Shown piece by piece: positions 8,094 to 16,316 of a stretch of 64,000 nucleotides of DNA. Under the pieces are notes generated by a model. That model ran no database searches and had not been told where the DNA came from. It saw only the letters and a program-made list of their open reading frames with translations. Location: assembly GCA_964605235.1 (NCBI GenBank), contig CAZSBB010000020.1, forward strand, positions 46,887 to 110,886, in the 5' to 3' direction. The translations under genes were made by a program, and so were the position numbers. The stretch's first letter is position 1; the number at the start of each line of letters is the position of its first letter. The DNA comes from CAZSBB01 sp964605235 (lineage in GTDB: Bacteria; Planctomycetota; Phycisphaerae; Phycisphaerales; Phycisphaeraceae).

Positions 8094-9209
8094 TCAAACC
8101 AGGCGCGTCGCCCGGATCGTCTGCACCAGGGCTTCAATGTTCTCCCAGGGGACATCGGGCTCCAGCACATGGGTGGGGGCGACGATCAGCCGGGCGCCCT
8201 GACGGGCGTAGTTCGCCAGTTGGGTGACGCTTTGGCGCACGTCGCTGGGGGAGCCGAAGGGCATGACCGTTTGCGTGCCGACCATGCCCCAGAACGCCAG
8301 ATGATGCTGATGGCGCGGGATGACGTCTTCCAGCGGCATGCATTCGGGCTGCACGGGGTTGAGGATGTCCACGCCGATTTCCACCAGATCGTCGATGATG
8401 TCGCGCACATCGCCGTCGCTGTGATACATCACCGGCGTGAACTGCTGCTGGTGGGTGCGGACGGCGGCGATCATTTTCGCCAGGCGCGGCTTGAGGTGCT
8501 GACGCCAGAAGTCCACCGACATCATCATGCTGCGCTGCGTCGCCACGTCATCGCCCAACAGAATGGCGTCCACCCGCTGAGCGCAGAAACGCTGCATGAC
8601 CTGCACGGTGCGCTCGGTGAAGTAGTCGAGCAACCAGTCGGCAATGCCGTTGCCTTCGTACAGGTCGATGAGCAGGTCTTCCATGCCGCGCACGTACCAG
8701 GCGCTTTCAAACGCCGAGCAGGCGCAGCAGCCGAGCACCACCCGGCCCGAGGGCCGCGCCTGGGCGATCTGGTCCGGCAGTTTGGCGTAATGCTGCGGAT
8801 CAGAGAGTTTGGGCCAGGGCAGCCGTTCAAGCTGGGCGACTTCACGGATCGCCGCCAGCGGGAAGAACTTTTCACGCAGGTGGTAGGCGGCGCCCAGGGA
8901 ATCCAGCGGCGGTTTGCGCAGCGTCATGCCGAACGTGCCCACCTCGGCGTCATCGGGCAGCACTACGCCCAGGTCGGCAAAAGCGTCGCGCCAGCGCTGG
9001 GGACTATCCGCAAACGCCACCCAGACGCCGTGCACATCGGTGTCGAACGCTTCGGCGGCGCTGCGCACGCCGGTCTTGCGTTCAATCAGATCCAGGACCG
9101 GCTCGGTGACCGGCACGTCAAAGGGCAGGCGCGCCGGATGCCGGCCCGCGAGCATGCGCTGGAAGTTGTCGAGCTTGCTGAGGTTTTCGGCAGCGTCTAC
9201 TTTTGACAT
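8094..9209 (-). CDS. UroD-superfamily protein, HSDGD subfamily
   Basis: This 371-aa member of the URO-D/MtaA fold contains MYHSDGDVRDIIDDLVEIG (about residues 258-276) followed by ILNPVQPEC, the usual HxDGD block of the large non-HemE branch. The late APTHVLEPDVPWENI segment (about 348-362) corresponds to the place where MtaA has its last zinc Cys, but no Cys is present. It starts at an ATG with GGAG 8 nt upstream and overlaps the end of the 9197 gene by 13 bp. It may be a methyltransferase or methyl-donor-binding component with altered metal chemistry. Confidence 0.8.
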   Translation of the reverse strand: MSKVDAAENLSKLDNFQRMLAGRHPARLPFDVPVTEPVLDLIERKTGVRSAAEAFDTDVHGVWVAFADSPQRWRDAFADLGVVLPDDAEVGTFGMTLRKPPLDSLGAAYHLREKFFPLAAIREVAQLERLPWPKLSDPQHYAKLPDQIAQARPSGRVVLGCCACSAFESAWYVRGMEDLLIDLYEGNGIADWLLDYFTERTVQVMQRFCAQRVDAILLGDDVATQRSMMMSVDFWRQHLKPRLAKMIAAVRTHQQQFTPVMYHSDGDVRDIIDDLVEIGVDILNPVQPECMPLEDVIPRHQHHLAFWGMVGTQTVMPFGSPSDVRQSVTQLANYARQGARLIVAPTHVLEPDVPWENIEALVQTIRATRLV

Positions 9210-10369
9210 GCCAGTTGCTCCAGCAGTTCCAGGCCGGGCGCGGGTTTGAGGTTGACATTGCGGCCCCAGACTTCGCGGGACACCTTGAGGTAATGGAGAT
9301 AGTTGACCAGCGGCACATCCGGCGGCACGCGGTGATCGCAGAAGGGGATGAAGCCGCCTTCCTCGACCAGCGGGGTGAGCCGGTGAATTTCCGCGGTGAT
9401 CGCCGAGGGCGACTGCGCCAGCAGGTGTTTGTCGAAGCCGCCCATCAGCAGCATTTCCTTGCCAAAGCGCTGGCGGAACTTGATCGGGTCAGCGCCCCAG
9501 GTGCCGATTTCGATGGGGAACATGCAGTTGACGCCCGCTTTGAGCCACAGCGGCGCCAGGGCGTCGATGCAGCCGTCGCAGTCGACCCAGATGGTGGTGA
9601 TGCCGTGGCGATGCAGCAGGTCGGTGATGCGGCGGTACTGCGGGACCAGGAACTTGTCGAAGTGCTCGGGCCCCAGCAGCGGGCCGGCGTTGTAGCACAT
9701 GTCTTCCCACATGCCGCACCCGTCGAACTTGCCGCCGGTGGCGAGCACTTTCTCCAGGCCGGCGATGATCACGTCCGTGACGGTGTTGACCATCTCCTCA
9801 AACCAGGCAGGTTCGTCGTACACCACCAGCGACAGGTTTTCCACGCCCATCCAGTTGCGCAGCCAACCATAAAGACTGCCGGCATGCAGGAAAATGGAAT
9901 CTTCGCGCGTCTCATCGCGCCAGTGGTCGGCGTGCTGGTCCCAGTCTTTCGGGAACCGCGCGGGAGTGGTGGGGTCGAGTTTGGGCTTGTAATGCTTGAG
10001 CCAACTGGCGTAGTCGGTCAGCAGGTGACCTTCGTGCATGGGGATGGAGCCCATGTATTTTTTTCGCAGCACCCGCACGCCGTCGCCTTGCTGCACCAGT
10101 TCATGGTCGCCGCGGTCTTCGAGCACCTTGTGTTCGAAGTGCGGACACAGGTGCACGCTGTAGCTGGGTTTGAGCGGCTCGGGCGCGCCGCTGCCCAGTG
10201 AGTAATCCATGCCGAAGTAGTCCACGGCATTGAGATTGGTCACTTCCCCGGGCAGTCCCTGTTGATGCCATTCGGGAATGGTTTCCGCCCAGTAGTTGAA
10301 GTCATACATCGGGCAGCGGTCGCGGTTCTGATAGCTCATCACGGCACGAAAACGTTGACGGTCATTCAT
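9197..10369 (-). CDS. UroD-superfamily protein, DCDG variant
   Basis: I chose the ATG at 10369, preceded by AAGGTG, although the frame stays open upstream; this gives 390 aa. The fold is recognised from RFRAVMSYQNRDRCPMYDF, the CYNAGPLLGPEHFDKFLVPQ block and the TTIWVDCDGCIDALAPLW segment, where the paralogues have HxDG. Here the first ligand is Asp and a Cys sits in the middle (D-C-D-G-C), a distinct constellation. A late FCDHRVPPDVPL segment matches the HSDHSVPPGV blocks of the 11697 and 12803 proteins and adds a Cys. This paralogue could therefore still bind zinc through Cys/Asp/His. Its substrate is not known. Confidence 0.8.
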   Translation of the reverse strand: MNDRQRFRAVMSYQNRDRCPMYDFNYWAETIPEWHQQGLPGEVTNLNAVDYFGMDYSLGSGAPEPLKPSYSVHLCPHFEHKVLEDRGDHELVQQGDGVRVLRKKYMGSIPMHEGHLLTDYASWLKHYKPKLDPTTPARFPKDWDQHADHWRDETREDSIFLHAGSLYGWLRNWMGVENLSLVVYDEPAWFEEMVNTVTDVIIAGLEKVLATGGKFDGCGMWEDMCYNAGPLLGPEHFDKFLVPQYRRITDLLHRHGITTIWVDCDGCIDALAPLWLKAGVNCMFPIEIGTWGADPIKFRQRFGKEMLLMGGFDKHLLAQSPSAITAEIHRLTPLVEEGGFIPFCDHRVPPDVPLVNYLHYLKVSREVWGRNVNLKPAPGLELLEQLACQK

Positions 10370-10409
10370 GGCAAACACCTTGCTGTGGAAAAAAGTCAGC
10401 GGAGGGCGG

Positions 10410-11660
10410 CTAATGGATCTGGTGCCGGGCGGCGGCGATTTCCTGCCGCGCGATTTCCACCCAGCGCCGCAGACGCTGCGGCTCATGTTCGACGGTGTGC
10501 GTGTCCTTGAGGATGATTTCCAGGGGTTGGCCCTGGGCGGCGGCGAGGGTGCGCTGCAGGTCCGCGCGGATCGCCGGCTCGTTGAACCCGACGCAGACGG
10601 GCACGGGGTCGGCTTTGCGGCTGTAGACATAGCGTCCCGCCAAACGCCGCGCCAGGGTTTCCTGGTCGGCTTTGGGCGAGACGGAGACGCGCCGCAGCCG
10701 CGGGGTTTCGCGCATGACCACCGCAATGCGGTGTTCGAGTTGCTCGCAGCACCCGTAGCAGTTCAACCCGAAGCATTCGAGCAGCGCGGCCTGGTAGGGC
10801 ATGACGAACTCGGCGAACATTTCGGGCGAAATGCCGACGGTTTCCTGGGATTCGGCGAAGCCCCAGACCTGGCGGAGCGTGGTGGCGGGCGCCGGCTGGG
10901 CGCCGGTCTGCTGGGGCAGTTCGGTGGAGCAGCCCACGCCGCCGGACCCGACATAGCCCACATTGCCGCCGGGCGACAAGAGGCCCTGGCTTTCCACCCA
11001 GCGGATGAACGCGAGCATGTCGTCGCGGAGGAACGCCATGAGTCGGTGGACGGCCTGGGGTTGGTCGATCATCGCCATCATCAGCGGTTCGATGCCCACC
11101 AGGAAGGCGGCGGTCTGGGTCAGGCCGGCGGTCCACCAGTAGCGCCCGAAGATGCGGGGCGGCAGCAGATCGCCGAACAGGCTGTCGATCAGTTCGAAAC
11201 GCCGCCAGGTGGCTTGGCGATCCACCTGGAAGCTGCGCGGGTGCAGCCGGGACAGATCGAGGTCCAGATTCTTCAGCGGTGGATCCCAGATATAACTGCC
11301 GCGATTTTCGCCATGGGATTTGGGAATCTCCACCCCGAAGTCACTGACCTGCAGGTGCCAGTGAACATCGAACCAGGGCTCGAGGGGCGCGTCGTCGGCA
11401 ATCTGTTCGAGGGCGAAAAGCTGGCGGCGCAGGGTCAGTTCGATCAACTGTAACTCGCGGGTCGAACACTGGCAGTCCGTCAGACTCACCAGTTCATCCC
11501 AACTGCCCTCGGGAAAGCAGAGGATCAGCGGCTGGGTGTTCTGCAGGGCATTGTGGCGCTCCCACAGCCGGCGGCGCGCAAGCATCTGATCCGCATGGGC
11601 GTGCTCCGCCACCCGTTGAGCGAGCCGGCGCAGGATGTCACGATCGGCAGTGATGACCAT
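10410..11660 (-). CDS. Divergent UroD-superfamily protein with a CYGCCE motif
   Basis: This 416-aa protein is the most divergent paralogue of the operon. The ATG at 11660 has an AAGGAA ribosome-binding site; a GTG 27 bp upstream is less likely. Instead of HxDG it carries LNCYGCCEQLEHRIAV (about residues 300-315), three Cys in five positions, which could be a thiolate metal site. Other features are a Ser/Gly-rich loop with CSTELPQQ (about 250-257) and KDTHTVEHEP near the end. Proteins of this kind occur beside corrinoid methyltransferase genes in anaerobes (general knowledge, not checked). It sits 36 bp after the 11697 gene and 40 bp before the 9197 gene. Function unknown. Confidence 0.72.
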   Translation of the reverse strand: MVITADRDILRRLAQRVAEHAHADQMLARRRLWERHNALQNTQPLILCFPEGSWDELVSLTDCQCSTRELQLIELTLRRQLFALEQIADDAPLEPWFDVHWHLQVSDFGVEIPKSHGENRGSYIWDPPLKNLDLDLSRLHPRSFQVDRQATWRRFELIDSLFGDLLPPRIFGRYWWTAGLTQTAAFLVGIEPLMMAMIDQPQAVHRLMAFLRDDMLAFIRWVESQGLLSPGGNVGYVGSGGVGCSTELPQQTGAQPAPATTLRQVWGFAESQETVGISPEMFAEFVMPYQAALLECFGLNCYGCCEQLEHRIAVVMRETPRLRRVSVSPKADQETLARRLAGRYVYSRKADPVPVCVGFNEPAIRADLQRTLAAAQGQPLEIILKDTHTVEHEPQRLRRWVEIARQEIAAARHQIH

Positions 11661-11696
11661 GCTGGCAATTCCTTGCAGACGCTGCACCCGGTGACA

Positions 11697-12785
11697 TCAG
11701 GTGTAGTTTCCATGGCGGTCGAGCAGTTCGATCAGACAGCGGTAGGTGGACCAACTGACGCCCGGCGGGACCGAATGATCGGAGTGATAGCAGTAGCCGC
11801 GCTGCTGCATGCCGGCGGCGAGCTTGGTCAGCACTTCGTGCTCGATGCGGGCGCGGTCGCCGGCGCTGAGCACGGTGGCGTCGATGTTGCCCATGAAGCT
11901 CAACTGTCCGCCATAGCTGGGCGACAACTGGCGCACATCCATGTTGGCTTTGGCTTCCAGCGGCTGCAGACAGTCGAACTGGCCTTCGACGAACAGGTCC
12001 ATAAAGCCGCGCACATCGCCGTCGGTGTGATAGATGAATTTGAGTCCGCGCGCATGCGCCCACTGGCACATGCGCACATGGTCGGGCCAGATGAGCTGGC
12101 GATACATGGCGGGGGAAAAGAAGGTGCCATGGTTGTAGCCCACATCGCCGTAAACCCACAGGGCTTCCGCCTGGGCGCCGGCATCGAGAATCGCCTGGTA
12201 ATCGCGCAGGTACAGGTCGGTGTAAAGATTGGACATCTCCACGATCCACTGCGGCTCGAGCGCCATGGCGGGCAGCACGATTTCATCGCCGACCAGTTGG
12301 CGCATGGATTCAAAGGGGTCGGGGCTGCGCAGGGTGCGGTACAGGCCGGCCTGACCGTCGCGCTGGCTGCTGCGCAGGCTCTGCGCCGGGTCGACCGTGG
12401 GTGGCGCGACGCGCAAGGCGGGGGCGTAAGTCGTCCGCCAGCGCTCATAGCTGTCGCAGCCGAAGCTCAGGTGTTCGGGGGTGCCGGACTGTTGCTTCCA
12501 GACGCGCACCACCCGGCCCATGCTGTCGCGGACGTCCTGGGTCTGCTCGGTCTGCGCCAGGATTTCCTTGTGGCCTGGGAAGGGCACGGGCCAGCTCCAG
12601 CAGATGCCCGTGATGTCGTTGTTCAACTGCGTCAAGGCGTCGGCGGTGGCGCCCGGACCGCCTTCACGCTGCCAGCGCTGCAGGGTTTCAGGCCAGTAGC
12701 CGTCATGGCGCGGAATGCGGTCATGGTCCTGACGGTCCATCATCCGCTGCACGCGCTGCCGGGAAGTAAGTCGGGCGGTGGTCAT
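11697..12785 (-). CDS. UroD-superfamily protein, HTDGD subfamily
   Basis: The ATG at 12785 has an AGAAGG site upstream and sits 17 bp after the previous stop; the longer GTG-started form would overlap the previous gene. The 362-aa product has YHTDGDVRGFMDL with H253 and the late CYHSDHSVPPGVSWSTY block. It aligns almost block for block with the protein at 12803 (RVPR/RIPRxD, SGTPEHLxFGCDS, YGDxxxNHxT, PLEAKAxMD, GNID), so the two look like a tandem duplication that has since diverged. His-x-Asp replaces the His-x-Cys of zinc-thiolate methyltransferases. A C1-transfer role is inferred from the operon. Confidence 0.8.
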   Translation of the reverse strand: MTTARLTSRQRVQRMMDRQDHDRIPRHDGYWPETLQRWQREGGPGATADALTQLNNDITGICWSWPVPFPGHKEILAQTEQTQDVRDSMGRVVRVWKQQSGTPEHLSFGCDSYERWRTTYAPALRVAPPTVDPAQSLRSSQRDGQAGLYRTLRSPDPFESMRQLVGDEIVLPAMALEPQWIVEMSNLYTDLYLRDYQAILDAGAQAEALWVYGDVGYNHGTFFSPAMYRQLIWPDHVRMCQWAHARGLKFIYHTDGDVRGFMDLFVEGQFDCLQPLEAKANMDVRQLSPSYGGQLSFMGNIDATVLSAGDRARIEHEVLTKLAAGMQQRGYCYHSDHSVPPGVSWSTYRCLIELLDRHGNYT

Positions 12786-12802
12786 GGCGTCGCCAAGCCT
12801 TC

Positions 12803-13897
12803 TCAGGCGTACTGTCCCCACTGATCCAGCCGCTGGATCAGGTGCTGGTAGGTCGCCCAGCTCACGCCCGGGGGGACGGAATGGTCGGAGTGGTAGATGT
12901 AGCCGCGGGTCGCCATGCCGGCCTCGAGCTTGGACTTCAATTCGGCGTCCAGGGCGTCGAGGTTGTTGGTCGCCATGACCATCACGTCGATGTTGCCGAA
13001 TAACGCCAGACGCTCGCCGCGTTGCGGGCAGAGCTGGCGGATGTCCATGCCCGCCTTGGCTTCGAGCGGTTGCAGACAGTCAAAACCCGCCTGTTCGTAG
13101 AGGTCCAGCACGCCGTTGACATTGCCGTCGGTATGGAAGATGAACTTCATGTCGTGGGCGTGGGCCCAGTCCGCCAGGCGTTTGTGGTCCTCCCACATGA
13201 CGTCGCGGTAGGTCTGCGGGGAGCAGACGGTGGCGTGGTTGAACGCCATGTCGCCATAGCACCACAGGCCGTGGGCTTTGACGCCCAGTTCCACCAGCCG
13301 GTCGAGGCCGCGCAGTGTGGCGTCGGTCCACACGCGGGACACCTCGCGCAGCCAGTCGGGTTCTTCGACCATGCCCATCCAACTGACCACATCGCCCAGG
13401 ATGCGGCGGGTGCCCTCAAAGGCTTCAAGCGTGGTCAGACAGACCCAGCGCTCCTCCGCGCAGACCCGACGGTAGTTGGCGCACACCGTGGCTTCATCAA
13501 TCTGGGGGAGATAGCGTTCAAACGCCGGGCGATAATCGCGCCGCCAAGCTTCGGGGCTGTCGCAGCCGAACGCCAGATGCTCGGGCGTTCCGCTTTTGTT
13601 CTTCCAGTAGCGGACGGTGGCGCCGTAGCTGTCGATGTAATCGACGGTCTGCTCATCTTCGCGGATGACTTCGCGCCGACCGGGGAAAGGAGCGATCCAG
13701 GAGCCACCGACGCAGGCGAGGTCGGCGTGCAGATGCTGCCGATGAATGGTCTCGGTGTCGCCCTGCAGGCCTTCGCCGTTCCAGCGCTCGATGGTTTCGC
13801 GCCAGAAGCAGTCATAACGAGGCACGCGATCATGATCCTGGCGGGCAAACACCCGCTGCATGCGCTCCCGTCCGGACAGGATTGATTGCACAGTCAT
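12803..13897 (-). CDS. UroD-superfamily protein, HTDG subfamily
   Basis: This 364-aa protein is encoded directly after mtaB (41-bp gap) with a GGAG site 9 nt before the ATG. It shows FIFHTDGNVNGVLDL (H255), LWCYGDMAFNHATVCSP (about 211-226) and YIYHSDHSVPPGVSW near the C-terminus. It is the tandem sister of the 11697 protein. The metal-ligand Cys of MtaA is replaced by Asp, so a methyltransferase role with zinc-thiolate chemistry is doubtful. It might bind a corrinoid-linked or tetrapyrrole-like ligand in the UroD barrel. Nothing suggests a role in haem synthesis. Confidence 0.8.
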   Translation of the reverse strand: MTVQSILSGRERMQRVFARQDHDRVPRYDCFWRETIERWNGEGLQGDTETIHRQHLHADLACVGGSWIAPFPGRREVIREDEQTVDYIDSYGATVRYWKNKSGTPEHLAFGCDSPEAWRRDYRPAFERYLPQIDEATVCANYRRVCAEERWVCLTTLEAFEGTRRILGDVVSWMGMVEEPDWLREVSRVWTDATLRGLDRLVELGVKAHGLWCYGDMAFNHATVCSPQTYRDVMWEDHKRLADWAHAHDMKFIFHTDGNVNGVLDLYEQAGFDCLQPLEAKAGMDIRQLCPQRGERLALFGNIDVMVMATNNLDALDAELKSKLEAGMATRGYIYHSDHSVPPGVSWATYQHLIQRLDQWGQYA

Positions 13898-13938
13898 GGG
13901 AAGTCACTCCACGATTCCAGCCCGGGCGGGGGGGCGGC

Positions 13939-15318
13939 TTACAGTTCGTATTCCTGGGCGAGAAACTTGCCGCTGTCGCACAGCGGCAGCATCTGGGCGA
14001 TGAAGTCGGCTTCGTTGTCGGGCATGGTTTCAAGCGTTTCGCGCAGCAGGGTGAACCAGCTCACTTCACGCTCGGGCACCTGCAGTTCGCCGGCCTGGTG
14101 CGCCTGCTCCATCAGGTCCACCGCCTTGAGCGCGACGGCTTTGCCCGCCAGGTAATGATCGGGGGCGCTGACGATCGCCTGACCCAGCGCGACGGCCTGC
14201 GCCGGGGCGATGATGAACGCCTGGGGATCCTTGCCGCAGTCGGAACGGACCAGCCATTTCTGGTACTGGGCGGCCGCGGCGGGGCCGTCGCGCAGGGCTT
14301 CATTCATCATCCGGCAGTCGTAGATGAGCTGTTCCATGTAGCAGGTGGGCGCCATGCCGCTGAGCAGTTTGATGTTCTGCACGGATTCATTGCTCCAGGT
14401 GTCGCAGGTGGCGGCCGCGAGGTTGCCCATGGGGCTCAGGTGGGCGCAGGCGGCGGTTTTGCCTTCCATCGCCATGGGGAAGCCGGTGATGGCTTTGAGG
14501 ATCGGGTTCTCGTAGCCGCAGTCTTTGCCCGGGCCGACCGCGCCGCATTCGTAGGCGACCAGCGAGCGCACCGCCGAGACGGCACGCACCACGGCGGAGA
14601 ACACGCGCGGGATCATGCGTTGTTCGGAGAGCACCATGGCGGTGTTGGCGAAGCCGCAGGCGGTGTCGCCCGCCGCGTGGACGCCGTGTTTTTTGGCGAT
14701 GGCGGCAATCTTTTCCCAGATGAAGCGCATGTCGCGGACACCGACGCAGCACTGGGCGAAGATGACCATCTGCAGATCGCCCATGGTCAGGGCTTCGTCA
14801 TGCAGTTCTTTGCCGCCGACGGATTCGATGCTCAGCAGTTCGGCGCCGGCGGCGGCGGTGCGTTCGAACAGTTCGAGCATGGCGTCCCAGTAGCGTCCGG
14901 AGCGCATGATGGGGGGGCGGATGAATTCGCGGTTGTCGTTGGGCGTCATGCGCAGCACGGATTTGAGGCCATGCTCCTGATGCATGCGTTCCATTTCATC
15001 GAGCAGGATTTGCGCCAGGCGCATGCCCCAGTCGGGGAATTCGGTCATGGGGGGCACGGTTTCGAACTCGATGACCACGCCGTTGGCGTCAAGTTCCGCG
15101 GCGCGGCCCAGGGCGCCGCTGATGATCTGCTGGTAATGCTTGGCGACGGCGTCCATGGTGCCGGCTTCGACGGTCATCGCGGGCAGGGTGAAGTTGAGCT
15201 CGGGATAGACTTCCCCGCCGCCGATGACCAGGCCTTGCCGGGTCTTGAGCGGATGCGGGGCGACACCGAAGCGGAGCTGCGCAGGATCGTTGATGGCGAG
15301 TTTTTTGTAGTGGGGCAT
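13939..15318 (-). CDS. mtaB: Methanol:corrinoid protein Co-methyltransferase MtaB
   Basis: MtaB breaks the C-O bond of methanol at a zinc centre and passes the methyl group to Co(I) on the MtaC corrinoid protein. The 459-aa product matches the length of the Methanosarcina enzyme (about 460 aa). All three zinc ligands known for the archaeal enzyme (E164, C220, C269) have counterparts: E165 in SIESVGGKE, C221 in GDTACGFANTAMV and C267 in AVGPGKDCGYEN. Long invariant blocks surround them, such as AITGFPMAMEGKT and WSNESV. It is fourth in the operon, with AAAGG before the ATG. Methanol could come from pectin or other methyl esters. This is the best-defined enzymatic anchor of the cluster; a related O-methyl substrate is possible. 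Confidence 0.93.
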   Translation of the reverse strand: MPHYKKLAINDPAQLRFGVAPHPLKTRQGLVIGGGEVYPELNFTLPAMTVEAGTMDAVAKHYQQIISGALGRAAELDANGVVIEFETVPPMTEFPDWGMRLAQILLDEMERMHQEHGLKSVLRMTPNDNREFIRPPIMRSGRYWDAMLELFERTAAAGAELLSIESVGGKELHDEALTMGDLQMVIFAQCCVGVRDMRFIWEKIAAIAKKHGVHAAGDTACGFANTAMVLSEQRMIPRVFSAVVRAVSAVRSLVAYECGAVGPGKDCGYENPILKAITGFPMAMEGKTAACAHLSPMGNLAAATCDTWSNESVQNIKLLSGMAPTCYMEQLIYDCRMMNEALRDGPAAAAQYQKWLVRSDCGKDPQAFIIAPAQAVALGQAIVSAPDHYLAGKAVALKAVDLMEQAHQAGELQVPEREVSWFTLLRETLETMPDNEADFIAQMLPLCDSGKFLAQEYEL

Positions 15319-15336
15319 GGGCGGGGACCTTTGTGA

Positions 15337-16314
15337 TTAGGATGCGGAACCGATGACGTGGTTGTTCACAGGGACGGAGCCGGGGAGGGCGAATTCTCCC
15401 AGGCGGATAGCGCGCGCCAGATCGCGCAGGGCGCTGCTGCGCTCAGGCGCGCCGATGAGCACCAGGAAGGTTTCCAGGTGCGCCTTGCGGCGGGGGGGTT
15501 CAATACGCCAGTGGACGTCGTGAACATCGCCGTCGAGATAGGCATAGCCGGCGACGGTTTTGACATAACCTTTGACGCGATACAGGCCGTCGCCCAACTC
15601 GCGCAGCGCGCCGTGCAGCCGCGGCAGATCGATCAGGCCGTGCGCCGGCGTGGCGATCTGCGTGTACTGGTTGTCCGCGCAGTGAGTCAGGGCGCCGTTC
15701 AACTGACGCGGGAGACGCGGCGCGGCCTGCAGCAGACTCAGCGGCGCCACCGCCTGGACCGTCTCAAAAATCCGGCAATGGGGATTGATGGCGCGCACCG
15801 CGGTGAGGGTTTGCGCGACCCGTTCCGGAGCGGAGAGGTCGACCTTGTTCACCACCGCCACGTCAGCGGTTTCAATCTGGTCGACGATGTTGGGCAAGGT
15901 GCGCTGCAGTTTGTGGAAGCTGGCGGGGTCCACCACCGTGATGACCTGCAACAGCGCGAAATGCGCCGCCAGGCCGGTGTCGCGCAGCAGTTGTTCGATC
16001 ACCCGGGGATTCGCCATGCCGCTGGCTTCGATCGCCACCGCCTGGCATGCGGTGGCGGGGTCCTGCTGGCGGGCAATGATGCGTTCCATGCAGACCTGGA
16101 AGTGCTGCACTTTGCATTGGCAGAAGATGCTCCCGCCGGCCACGGACATCAGGGCCTCGGGCGCGACGTCCAACCGCTGGCCATCGATGTCCACCGGCGC
16201 GAATTCGTTGATGAGGTAAACCACGCGCTCCGCGCGATGCTGTTGCGCCAGTCGCGCCAGCAAGGTGGTTTTTCCGCTGCCCAGAAAACCGGTGAGGAGC
16301 GTCAGCGGGATCAT
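15337..16314 (-). CDS. CobW/G3E-family GTPase with a CxC metal motif
   Basis: This P-loop GTPase belongs to the CobW/UreG/HypB group, which delivers metals to enzymes. The 325-aa product has the Walker A motif GFLGSGKTTL (9-18), the metal-binding loop GGSIFCQCK (C65 and C67; the family consensus is CxCC, so one Cys is replaced by Lys), EASGMANP and the G4 motif NKVD. The C-terminal domain contains VKGYVKT, typical of CobW_C. It starts 2 nt after the fusion methyltransferase gene and 18 bp before mtaB. A role loading zinc into MtaB or the UroD-type enzymes, or cobalt handling for the corrinoid, is a reasonable inference but not shown. Confidence 0.88.
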   Translation of the reverse strand: MIPLTLLTGFLGSGKTTLLARLAQQHRAERVVYLINEFAPVDIDGQRLDVAPEALMSVAGGSIFCQCKVQHFQVCMERIIARQQDPATACQAVAIEASGMANPRVIEQLLRDTGLAAHFALLQVITVVDPASFHKLQRTLPNIVDQIETADVAVVNKVDLSAPERVAQTLTAVRAINPHCRIFETVQAVAPLSLLQAAPRLPRQLNGALTHCADNQYTQIATPAHGLIDLPRLHGALRELGDGLYRVKGYVKTVAGYAYLDGDVHDVHWRIEPPRRKAHLETFLVLIGAPERSSALRDLARAIRLGEFALPGSVPVNNHVIGSAS

Positions 16315-16316
16315 GG

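Noticed and set aside
2788..13897. UroD-fold genes as haem-pathway HemE copies
   Set aside because: The operon context is corrinoid methyl transfer, there are ten divergent copies, and HemE N-terminal substrate motifs are absent.
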